From the NCBI GenBank assembly GCA_964592375.1, contig CAZQDP010000031.1:1-25652 (forward strand): 25,652 bases of DNA. Reading direction: 5' to 3'. Shown here piece by piece: positions 8,222 to 14,810 of the stretch. Both the position numbers and the translations under genes were made by a program. The notes beneath the pieces are model-generated. The model was given only the letters and a program-made list of their open reading frames with translations. It was not told the origin of the DNA and searched no databases. Position 1 is the first letter of the stretch; each line of letters starts with the position of its first letter. This DNA comes from CAZQDP01 sp964592375. Its GTDB lineage: Bacteria > Bacillota > Clostridia > RUG12999.

Positions 8222-9031
8222 ATGGGCAATATTATTTCGGCTATTATTTTGGGGGTTATTGAGGGGATTACGGAATTTTTACCTATTTCCTCTACCGGGC
8301 ATTTAATCCTCGTGGGGCAACTGGTCAAATTTCAAAATGTATCTGCAGACTTTACCAATATGTTTAATGTGGTGATACAATTGGGGGCAATACTATCGGT
8401 GGTTGTCTATTTTCGAAATAAGCTCAGTCCCTTTGGTGGCGGCAAATCAAATGCGGAAAAGAAAGAAGCCATTGAAATATGGAAAAAAACAATTGTCGGC
8501 GTACTGCCGGCTCTCGTCATTGGCGCCGCACTTGGGGATTTTGTGGAGGAAAAGCTTTTTAATCCCATCACAGTATCCCTTGCGCTAGTGATAGGTGGCC
8601 TGCTACTGATATGGATTGAAAACGGAAAAAGGCGTGAAAAAGTCTCTGCCGCTTGGCAAATGAGCTATCAAACCGTTATCTTCATTGGTCTTATTCAGTG
8701 CCTTGCCATGATTCCGGGCACCTCTCGCTCTGCGGCAACCATTATTGGTGCGCTCTTGCTGGGCCTTTCCAGGGTGGCGGCTGCGGAATTCTCGTTTTTC
8801 TTGGCGATACCTACCATGTGCGCAGCATCCGGATATGCACTGCTCAAAAGCGGCATCAATATGTCGCCGGCGGAGATGGGGATTGTAGCGGTAGGGTTTG
8901 TGGTTTCCTTTTTTGTGGCACTTGGTGTTATAGCCGCATTTATGCAGTTTATCAGCAAGCGAAATTTTTTACCCTTTGCATACTACCGAATTGCCCTAGG
9001 TGCGCTGGTGCTAATCATCAGTTACATATAG
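8222..9031 (+). CDS. uppP: Undecaprenyl-diphosphatase UppP (BacA)
   Basis: This membrane enzyme converts undecaprenyl diphosphate to the monophosphate, recycling the lipid carrier for peptidoglycan and other wall polymers; overproduction gives bacitracin resistance in several bacteria. At 269 residues it has the usual family length. The first signature is EGITEFLPISSTGHL with Glu14, Glu18 and His27, and the second is PGTSRSAATI near residue 175. Several hydrophobic helices are evident, including a C-terminal one. The ATG at 8222 follows GAGGAGG with a 10-nt gap; an in-frame TTG 11 codons upstream lies before that site and is rejected. It stands alone, divergent from the large secreted gene and convergent with the radical SAM gene 22 nt away, and has its own strong promoter. 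Confidence 0.96.
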   Translation: MGNIISAIILGVIEGITEFLPISSTGHLILVGQLVKFQNVSADFTNMFNVVIQLGAILSVVVYFRNKLSPFGGGKSNAEKKEAIEIWKKTIVGVLPALVIGAALGDFVEEKLFNPITVSLALVIGGLLLIWIENGKRREKVSAAWQMSYQTVIFIGLIQCLAMIPGTSRSAATIIGALLLGLSRVAAAEFSFFLAIPTMCAASGYALLKSGINMSPAEMGIVAVGFVVSFFVALGVIAAFMQFISKRNFLPFAYYRIALGALVLIISYI

Positions 9032-9053
9032 AATAAGGCAAAGCGAAGCGTAA

Positions 9054-9917
9054 TTAGTCAAAGCGCGATCGATAGCCGCAGGTAAGGCACAAGGGCTCAA
9101 CGGCCATGCGTCTTGAGAAACCCTCATAAATGGCCATTGCACGTTCGCTTTTTAAAATGTCGTCGATGGACTGGAGGGCAATATTGCCCAGTGGCATTTC
9201 CCCTTCGCTGTCTAAACAGCAGGGAACCACCGTGCCATCTACCAAGATGGCAATTTGGGTTCGAAGGGCATAGCAAAAGCCTGCGCGCCCAGTTTGAGGA
9301 CGTTCTAAATCCGGCCAAAAAAACCGCTGATCAGAATTAAGATACACATGATGAGCCAGCGAAATGCCTTCATAGGATATTGGTATTTTATCAATTTTAT
9401 CAGGAAGATGAAATGCTTGTTCAATCCGTTTGAGAATATGAAGATTTTTGCCATTTTGCGCATTCTCTATTAAGTTCCAGAGCCGAAGTCCGATGAGAAT
9501 GTTTTGCCGCTCTTGTGTAGCGCGCACAAATTCAAAAACACGATCTAGGTAGCAATCCATGGTATTTTCATTGGCGTTTGCATCAAAGCTGTGGAGTGAG
9601 ATATTCACTTGCCGAAGTGCTGCAGACGCCAAAAGCACGTCCTGCACCAAATGGAGGAGCGTGCCGTTGGTTGTAATATTGACCTTATACCCATAGGCAT
9701 GAGCGAGAGACAGAAAATGTCCCAGTAAGGGGTGCAGCAAGGGCTCACCCATGACGTGAAAATATAGCTGGTCTGCATGGCCCTTTAATTGTAATAAAAT
9801 CTTTTCAAACTTTTCCGCGCTCATCATCTCAGGTGCCCTGCTGGTTTTAGGGCAGAAATCACAAGATAGGTTGCAAATGTTCGTGATTTCAATATATGTT
9901 TTTTTAAATTTTCTCAA
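9054..9917 (-). CDS. Radical SAM protein with SPASM/twitch-like C-terminus
   Basis: This 287-residue protein has the radical SAM cluster motif CNLSCDFC (Cys15, 19, 22) right after EITNI, a GEPLLHP segment for SAM binding near residue 58, and an NITTNGT strand near 80. Further cysteines in the last third (Cys215, Cys233-234, Cys277, Cys280) look like a short SPASM or twitch auxiliary-cluster domain. Such proteins modify peptides, proteins or small molecules; no precursor peptide or partner is seen nearby, so the substrate is unknown. The start is a TTG at 9917, about 11 nt after AGGGG. An ATG slightly upstream is out of frame and reaches a stop after seven codons. No in-frame ATG precedes the cluster motif. 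A strong promoter lies just upstream. Confidence 0.88.
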   Translation of the reverse strand: MRKFKKTYIEITNICNLSCDFCPKTSRAPEMMSAEKFEKILLQLKGHADQLYFHVMGEPLLHPLLGHFLSLAHAYGYKVNITTNGTLLHLVQDVLLASAALRQVNISLHSFDANANENTMDCYLDRVFEFVRATQERQNILIGLRLWNLIENAQNGKNLHILKRIEQAFHLPDKIDKIPISYEGISLAHHVYLNSDQRFFWPDLERPQTGRAGFCYALRTQIAILVDGTVVPCCLDSEGEMPLGNIALQSIDDILKSERAMAIYEGFSRRMAVEPLCLTCGYRSRFD

Positions 9918-9951
9918 AGCCGTCCATTCCCCTTTTTGTTATTCCATATCT

Positions 9952-9980
9952 ATTATACCGCACTGGAAGCAAAATGCCAA
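9952..9980 (-). promoter_or_regulatory. SigA-type promoter of the radical SAM gene
   Basis: On the minus strand TTGGCA (9980-9975), a 17-nt spacer and TATAAT (9957-9952) lie 35 nt before the TTG start. Confidence 0.8.
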
Positions 9981-10069
9981 CCCTTAAATGAAAAGAAGGA
10001 CAATAATAAAAGCAAGCGAGATGGACAAGCAAGGGTTTGGGACGGCGCGAACGATGGATAGATATTTGG

Positions 10070-10411
10070 TTATGATGGAAACACCACAACAAGCAGCATT
10101 TTAAAACACGCCAAGGCTTCTACCGCATGGGCTACACCGGCCGGCATTACAATACACTGCCCTTTGGTCACTTCATGGGTCTTGCCTCCAATGGTAATGG
10201 TGGCACTGCCGTCAATCAGATACACCAGTGCGTCCCCGGTAGACTCATGGGAGCTGATTTGCTCACCCTTGTCAAAAGCAAACAGCGTGATACCCACTGC
10301 GCTATTTTGCACAAGCGTTCGGCTGACAATCTGCCCGGGCTGGTATAAGACCAATTCGCCCAATTGATGCACCGTTTCAAAATCAATATTCCTTAAAAAT
10401 TTTTGATCCAT
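10070..10411 (-). CDS. Small single-domain cupin
   Basis: This 113-residue protein has the Cupin_2 fold: motif 1 is represented by ISSHESTGDALVYLIDG and motif 2 by MPAGVAHAV. The first motif has a single His followed by Glu instead of the usual HxH, so metal binding, if any, may use an altered ligand set. Such small cupins bind or isomerise small molecules or act as sensors; the specific role is unknown. The ATG at 10411 follows AAGGAAG by about 10 nt; a GTG three codons upstream lies inside that site and is rejected. It is monocistronic, with a palindrome beside its promoter that suggests regulation by a dimeric repressor or activator. Confidence 0.85.
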   Translation of the reverse strand: MDQKFLRNIDFETVHQLGELVLYQPGQIVSRTLVQNSAVGITLFAFDKGEQISSHESTGDALVYLIDGSATITIGGKTHEVTKGQCIVMPAGVAHAVEALACFKMLLVVVFPS

Positions 10412-10441
10412 ATTTCCCACTTCCTTTCTGCTGATGGCATT

Positions 10442-10450
10442 AGTATACCA
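10442..10450 (-). promoter_or_regulatory. Extended -10 promoter of the cupin gene
   Basis: On the minus strand TGGTATACT (10450-10442) is an extended -10 element (TGnTATACT) about 31 nt before the ATG. The -35 position reads CCGATA, which is poor, so the promoter may depend on the extended -10 or on an activator. Confidence 0.5.
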
Positions 10451-10469
10451 CGTTTTGGCTTCATTATCG

Positions 10470-10483
10470 GTTGCTATAGCAAC
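10470..10483. promoter_or_regulatory. 14-bp perfect palindrome GTTGCTATAGCAAC
   Basis: The palindrome abuts the -35 position of the cupin promoter. Length and symmetry fit a dimeric helix-turn-helix regulator, for example of the MarR type (inference). No T-run follows, so it is not a terminator. Confidence 0.5.
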
Positions 10484-10500
10484 AAAAAGAGAATGAAAGT

Positions 10501-10523
10501 AAAAACAAAGGAAAAACTCCTTG
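10501..10523 (-). terminator. Weak hairpin plus T-run after the hydrolase gene
   Basis: On the minus strand CAAGGA, loop GTTTT and TCCTTTG (10523-10506) are followed by TTTTT (10505-10501). The stem is short with one bulge, so this is a weak candidate. It lies about 20 nt after the hydrolase stop. Confidence 0.4.
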
Positions 10524-10539
10524 CTTCACCATGCTTATG

Positions 10540-11193
10540 TTAATATGCAATAAACGCGACAATTTTTTCTAAAGCTGTAGAAGAAGCATGACTTGTAAAA
10601 AGCATATGCCCTCCACAAGGCATCTTGCACATCCATTTCTTGCCGGACACCTTTTGGTAGATATAATCGCCACTTTTCATATGCACCGCATCATCATCCT
10701 GCGCTTGCATGACCAGTGTATCACAAAGAATACTTTGAAACAGCGGCAAAGTGGTGCGGAGAAGCTTTTGAAATTGGAAAAGAGAACGAATTGGTTTATT
10801 GGTGCTTGCATTTAAATATTTTCGGGAAAATGTTGGAAAATCAGAAAATATGTTTTTGGCTATCTGGCGCATATCCCAATAATAAACCGGCGTATTGATG
10901 GTCACCAATTTATCAAATTGATATTTTTGATATAATTGAGCGGCAATGAGCCCACCCATGGAAAAACCGATAACAATCATTTTTTCGCAGGTTTTCGAAA
11001 GTGAAAGATAAGCCGATTCTGCACTTTCTATCCAATTTTCCATTGTAGAGGCAGATAGTTCTTTTTTACTGCCTTCATGCCCAGCAAGTAGCGGCAAGGT
11101 CACCGCATACCCCATCATGCTCAAATGGTCATATATCGCCATGACCTCAGCTCTTGTGCCTGCAAACCCGTGGATAATTAAAATTCCTGTCAT
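10540..11193 (-). CDS. Alpha/beta hydrolase, carboxylesterase/monoacylglycerol-lipase type
   Basis: This 217-residue cytoplasmic hydrolase has HGFAGT for the oxyanion hole (8-13), the nucleophile elbow GFSMGG with Ser78, an acidic residue in the Asp166-168 cluster before AVHMKSGDYIY, and catalytic His196 in GGHML. This resembles the small Est30-like esterases. The acyl substrate cannot be read from sequence. Its ATG overlaps the stop of the upstream membrane-protein frame (ATGA), with GAGG 5 nt before it, so translation is coupled. It is the last gene of the XRE-regulated operon, so its function is probably tied to the small membrane protein and controlled by the regulator. Confidence 0.9.
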   Translation of the reverse strand: MTGILIIHGFAGTRAEVMAIYDHLSMMGYAVTLPLLAGHEGSKKELSASTMENWIESAESAYLSLSKTCEKMIVIGFSMGGLIAAQLYQKYQFDKLVTINTPVYYWDMRQIAKNIFSDFPTFSRKYLNASTNKPIRSLFQFQKLLRTTLPLFQSILCDTLVMQAQDDDAVHMKSGDYIYQKVSGKKWMCKMPCGGHMLFTSHASSTALEKIVAFIAY

Positions 11194-11474
11194 ATGGGCC
11201 TCTTTCTTAATTTTAGTAAGATGAGTACAAAAAGTAAAATAGCCAACAAAATGATCACTGTATAATATGCAAATTTAAAATCATGCTGCATCGGCGTTTT
11301 TTCAGGCTCATCCATATGGATTTCTCCGATGGTCAACGCATCAATGCTTTCCTGTAGTATTTTATCCTTATAAGTGTTGATATCATAAATGGGCGAAGTG
11401 ATGGTATCATCTCTACTGAAGAAAAGTGTATAATCCGAGCCACTCAAGTCCTCAAAGACGAGTTCTTCAGCCAA
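11190..11474 (-). CDS. C-terminal tail-anchored membrane segment, probably the 3' part of a split gene
   Basis: The 94-residue frame from TTG 11474 has an acidic soluble stretch and one membrane helix near the C-terminus (VIILLAILLFVLILL) followed by a basic tail (KLRKRPI), as in tail-anchored proteins with the N-terminus in the cytoplasm. The TTG has no ribosome site; upstream the frame stays open to 11492, where a TGA meets a run of five A. One additional A there, or a -1 shift, would join it smoothly to the coiled-coil frame at 11444-11659. I think both frames encode one coiled-coil plus tail-anchor protein. If they are separate, this one would start by coupling. Family not recognised. Confidence 0.55.
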   Translation of the reverse strand: MAEELVFEDLSGSDYTLFFSRDDTITSPIYDINTYKDKILQESIDALTIGEIHMDEPEKTPMQHDFKFAYYTVIILLAILLFVLILLKLRKRPI

Positions 11475-11659
11475 GTATTTTGCGCTAATTTTTCACAAGC
11501 CAATAAATATTCAGCATTCGTTTTTTCAAGCGCTGCTTTTAGCAGATCATTTTCCTTGGTAAACTCACTACTCTCAATGGCGGCATACTCCGCTTCAAGC
11601 TCGCCGAGCAGCATTTTTTGACGATGAATGATACTTTGCATATTACTCGTGATCCCCAT
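11444..11659 (-). CDS. Coiled-coil protein, probably the 5' part of a split gene
   Basis: This 71-residue frame is rich in Glu, Lys, Leu and Ala with heptad-like spacing (KMLLGELEAEYAAIES, LLKAALEKTNAEYLLA), so it is predicted to form a coiled coil. Its ATG at 11659 is 7 nt after AGGTG, which lies inside the upstream regulator gene; the two frames overlap by 17 nt. It overlaps the next frame by 31 nt. The last 13-15 residues (NTWLKNSSLRT) look unlike a natural coil end, which fits a frameshift at the A-run 11489-11493. No homologous family recognised. Confidence 0.6.
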   Translation of the reverse strand: MGITSNMQSIIHRQKMLLGELEAEYAAIESSEFTKENDLLKAALEKTNAEYLLACEKLAQNTWLKNSSLRT

Positions 11660-12107
11660 TTTTTGACACCTCCAAAAACATATTTTTTATTTCGTTATAA
11701 TCAAATGATGAACAGATGCGCCTGTTATTTTCATCTAAAATTCTAAAATGCCTTGAAATAATATTTTGCTGTATTTTATAGCCGTAGCTTCTCTCTATCT
11801 CAACCCACCAAACCTTGCCTCCCATTGTTTGCGGATAGACTGGTTCAAGTCCATCAAAGGCAAGTGCCATTACGATATCTGTAGGCTTTCCGCCAAAGGT
11901 AGCCGCTATGATTTCGCTGCTTGCAAAAATAGCGCATAGCGTTACGGCACCAGACCATCCAAGAGAGGAACGGCCCTTTTCAATTTCCACCAAGGTCTTC
12001 TTCGAAATCCCTAAAATCGTTGACATTTTCTCTTGCGTATAATTATATTCCGTTCGAATGAGCTTTAGTTTCTTATTGCAAATGGCAATAAATTCGTTTC
12101 TATCCAT
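11643..12107 (-). CDS. XRE-family transcriptional regulator
   Basis: This 154-residue protein begins with a Cro/C1-type helix-turn-helix: KLIRTEYNYTQEKMSTILGI, then SKKTLVEIEKGRSS (about residues 14-48). The second half carries conserved-looking aromatic and basic segments (GGKVWWVEIE, YKIQQNIISRHFRILDE, RRICSSFDY) that may sense a ligand or mediate dimerisation. The ATG at 12107 follows AGGTGA by about 6 nt. It is the first gene of a four-frame overlapping operon. An 18-bp perfect palindrome covers its own -10 box, which strongly suggests autorepression; that this protein binds it is inference. Confidence 0.9.
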   Translation of the reverse strand: MDRNEFIAICNKKLKLIRTEYNYTQEKMSTILGISKKTLVEIEKGRSSLGWSGAVTLCAIFASSEIIAATFGGKPTDIVMALAFDGLEPVYPQTMGGKVWWVEIERSYGYKIQQNIISRHFRILDENNRRICSSFDYNEIKNMFLEVSKNGDHE

Positions 12108-12121
12108 ATAAAATCACCTCA

Positions 12122-12139
12122 TAGTGTAATATTACACTA
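12122..12139. promoter_or_regulatory. 18-bp perfect palindromic operator of the XRE operon
   Basis: TAGTGTAATATTACACTA is a perfect 18-bp palindrome that contains the -10 box of the operon promoter and ends 15 nt before the regulator ATG. A protein bound there would block RNA polymerase. Confidence 0.75.
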
Positions 12140-12157
12140 AAAGAGAGTTATTGTCAA
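12129..12157 (-). promoter_or_regulatory. SigA-type promoter of the XRE/coiled-coil/hydrolase operon
   Basis: On the minus strand a perfect TTGACA (12157-12152), a 17-nt spacer and TAATAT (12134-12129) precede the regulator gene. The -10 box lies in the centre of the palindrome. Confidence 0.85.
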
Positions 12158-12293
12158 GCGAAAATGAAAATTTATTTGTGAAGCATAGGCAGCGATTACG
12201 AAAGTGAAGAATAATACTTCGGCTTGATTTTCTGCGCACTTACCCATGAAAATAAAATAATAAGAGACAAAATACATTTTTTCCCCATTTTAC

Positions 12294-12322
12294 TTGATTT
12301 TATATCACAAATTGAGTATAAT
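12294..12322 (+). promoter_or_regulatory. SigA-type promoter of the polyamine genes
   Basis: TTGATT (12294-12299), a 17-nt spacer and TATAAT (12317-12322) lie 38 nt before the first ATG. No terminator is obvious between the two genes that follow, so both are probably transcribed from here. Confidence 0.8.
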
Positions 12323-12360
12323 AATGATGAAATTTGAAAAGGAAGTAAGGGATTGTACAA

Positions 12361-13560
12361 ATGGGAAAAGCATTAATTATCGGTGCCGGTGGCGTTGCCG
12401 GTGTGGTTGCACATAAATGTTGCCAAGTTCCAGAGGTATTTGAGGAAATTTGCATTGCAAGTAGAACCGTTTCGAAGTGCGATGCAATAAAAGAAAGCAT
12501 AAAGACCAAGGGTACGAAAATTACCACCGCAGCGCTTGATGCGGATGATACAGAAATGGTCATTGACTGTATTCGTAGGTTTTCGCCGGATGTTGTGATC
12601 AACGTTGCCCTGCCGTACCAAGATCTGACCATTATGGATGCCTGCCTCGCAACCGGCGTTCACTATGTAGACACAGCCAATTATGAACCGATGGACACCG
12701 CAAAGTTTGAATATAAATGGCAGTGGGCATATCAAGATAAGTTCGAAAAAGCAGGGCTGACCGCGCTACTTGGCAGTGGATTTGACCCGGGGGTTACCGG
12801 TGTTTTTTCCGCCTATGCGCTGAAGCATTATTTTGATGAAATACATTTTATTGATATTGTGGATGCCAATGCAGGGGATCACGGTTATGCCTTTGCGACG
12901 AATTTCAACCCAGAGATTAACATTCGGGAAATTACGGCAAACGGACGCTATTTTGAAGAAGGCAAATGGATTGAAACGGAGCCTTTGGCAGTCAAAAAGA
13001 TATATAACCTACCTGAGATAGGGCCGAAGGACATTTATCTTTTATACCATGAGGAGCTCGAATCCTTGGCAGTGAATATCAAAGGTGTTCGGCGTATCCG
13101 CTTTTGGATGACCTTTTCGCAGAATTATTTAACACATCTGCGAGTTTTGGAAAATGTAGGGATGACCTCCATCGAGCCAATTGAATATGAGGGAAAAAAG
13201 ATTGTGCCGTTGCAGTTTCTAAAGGCTATCCTGCCCGACCCTGCCTCACTAGGACCCAGAACGAAGGGGAAAACCAATATTGGCTGTATTGTACAAGGTG
13301 TCAAAGACGGCAAGCCAAAAACCTATTATGTATACAACGTATGTGTGCATGAGCAGTGCTACGAGGAGGTAGGCTCTCAGGCTATTTCTTATACCACCGG
13401 TGTCCCTGCCATGATTGGTGCCATGCTTATTATCAAGGGAATATGGAGAAAACCGGGTGTGTACAATGTGGAGCAGTTTGATCCCGATCCGTTTATGCAA
13501 GCGCTAAGCGAGCATGGTCTTCCTTGGCAGGAGGACTTCTCGCCAACGCTTTTAGACTAA
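12361..13560 (+). CDS. Carboxynorspermidine/carboxyspermidine dehydrogenase (saccharopine dehydrogenase family)
   Basis: This 399-residue cytoplasmic enzyme is predicted to condense aspartate beta-semialdehyde with putrescine (or diaminopropane) and reduce the imine with NAD(P)H, giving carboxyspermidine (or carboxynorspermidine). The Rossmann dinucleotide loop is IIGAGGVAG (6-14). Other family segments are VINVALPYQDLTIMDAC, DTANYEP, GSGFDPGVTGVFSAY and DANAGDHG. The length is usual for this branch and shorter than fungal Lys9-type saccharopine reductases. The ATG follows AGGGA by about 8 nt. The gene 53 nt downstream is the matching decarboxylase, which supports the polyamine assignment over lysine metabolism. 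Preferred diamine cannot be read from sequence. Confidence 0.93.
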   Translation: MGKALIIGAGGVAGVVAHKCCQVPEVFEEICIASRTVSKCDAIKESIKTKGTKITTAALDADDTEMVIDCIRRFSPDVVINVALPYQDLTIMDACLATGVHYVDTANYEPMDTAKFEYKWQWAYQDKFEKAGLTALLGSGFDPGVTGVFSAYALKHYFDEIHFIDIVDANAGDHGYAFATNFNPEINIREITANGRYFEEGKWIETEPLAVKKIYNLPEIGPKDIYLLYHEELESLAVNIKGVRRIRFWMTFSQNYLTHLRVLENVGMTSIEPIEYEGKKIVPLQFLKAILPDPASLGPRTKGKTNIGCIVQGVKDGKPKTYYVYNVCVHEQCYEEVGSQAISYTTGVPAMIGAMLIIKGIWRKPGVYNVEQFDPDPFMQALSEHGLPWQEDFSPTLLD

Positions 13561-13613
13561 GTAGGCAGGAAAGCAGTGAGCACTGCCACAGAAATAAGTG
13601 AGGATATCGCATC

Positions 13614-14750
13614 ATGAGTATCGATTTTAAGGCAGTGCCAACGCCCTGCTATTTAGTAGACGAAGATCTACTTGAACGGAACTTAAACATTTTAAATGAA
13701 GTGCAAAAGCGCAGCGGCTGCAGCATTCTTTTGGCACTCAAAGGCTTTTCCATGTTTTCGGTGTTTCCCCTTGTGGGGCAATATCTCAAAGGCATTACTG
13801 CAAGTTCTCTATTTGAAGCCAGGCTGGGATATGAAAAAATGGGAAAACAGGTGCATATTTATGCGCCTGCATATATAGACGGGGACTTTGATGAAATTAT
13901 CAGGTACTGCGATCACATTGTCTTTAATTCCTTTGCTCAGTGGAACAAATTCAAGGAGAAGGTGCAAGGCGCACCCTCCAAAATCCAGTGCGGCATTCGC
14001 ATCAATCCCGAGTATTCGGAAATTACCACGCCCATATATAACCCTTGCTATGAACATTCAAGATTAGGGGTGACACTGGAACATTTCAAGCCGGAGGAAC
14101 TAGGTGGAATTGATGGGATTCATTTTCATACCATGTGCGAGCAGAATTCGGATACCTTGGTGAGAACACTCAAGGTAGTGGATGAAAAATTCGGCCCCTA
14201 CATCAGTAAAATGAAATGGGTCAATTTTGGGGGAGGTCATCACATTACAAGGCCGGATTATGACCTTGAAGCATTGATTTTAGCCATTATATCCTTTCGG
14301 GAAAAGTATGATATTGAAGTATTTTTAGAACCGGGCGAAGCAATTGCCCTTCACACCGGTTATCTTGTCACTTCGGTGCTGGATATTGTGCAAAATGGTA
14401 TGAATATTGCCATTTTGGATACTTCTGCGGCTTGTCATATGCCGGATGTACTGGAAATGCCATATCGGCCAAGTATTATTGGCGCATCAGAGCCCGGAGA
14501 GAAGGCTTATACGTATCGCTTGGGCGGTCCTACCTGCCTCGCAGGAGACATCATCGGCGATTATTCTTTTGATAGGCCACTGACAGCTGCAGACAGATTG
14601 GTTTTTTGCGACATGGCACATTATACGATGGTGAAGAACAATACATTCAACGGAATAAACCTTCCTGCCATTGCGCGATATAGTAAGCAAGCGGGGCTAA
14701 AAGTGATCAAACAATTTGGCTATGAGGATTACGCTTCCAGACTATCATAG
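13614..14750 (+). CDS. nspC: Carboxynorspermidine/carboxyspermidine decarboxylase
   Basis: This 378-residue pyridoxal-phosphate enzyme of the alanine-racemase fold (fold type III) removes the carboxyl group from carboxyspermidine or carboxynorspermidine to give the free polyamine. The PLP lysine is Lys43 in LALKGF. Other motifs are SSLFEA, GIHFHTMCEQ, NFGGGHH, the phosphate-binding EPGEA, and SAACHMPDVLEMPYRP near the C-terminal half. GAGG lies 10 nt before the ATG. With the dehydrogenase upstream it forms the SAM-independent spermidine route. Gut bacteria commonly use this route in place of SpeD/SpeE. Confidence 0.95.
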   Translation: MSIDFKAVPTPCYLVDEDLLERNLNILNEVQKRSGCSILLALKGFSMFSVFPLVGQYLKGITASSLFEARLGYEKMGKQVHIYAPAYIDGDFDEIIRYCDHIVFNSFAQWNKFKEKVQGAPSKIQCGIRINPEYSEITTPIYNPCYEHSRLGVTLEHFKPEELGGIDGIHFHTMCEQNSDTLVRTLKVVDEKFGPYISKMKWVNFGGGHHITRPDYDLEALILAIISFREKYDIEVFLEPGEAIALHTGYLVTSVLDIVQNGMNIAILDTSAACHMPDVLEMPYRPSIIGASEPGEKAYTYRLGGPTCLAGDIIGDYSFDRPLTAADRLVFCDMAHYTMVKNNTFNGINLPAIARYSKQAGLKVIKQFGYEDYASRLS

Positions 14751-14810
14751 CATAAAGTAGGGAGCATCGCGAATATATTGTACCGATTAACTTTAGTGTA
14801 GGTGCAATAT

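Noticed and set aside
9904..9927. Seven-codon ATG frame (MDGFEKI) just before and overlapping the radical SAM start
   Set aside because: The ATG lies one base after the GGGG run, too close for initiation, while the TTG start is correctly spaced; I treat it as chance.
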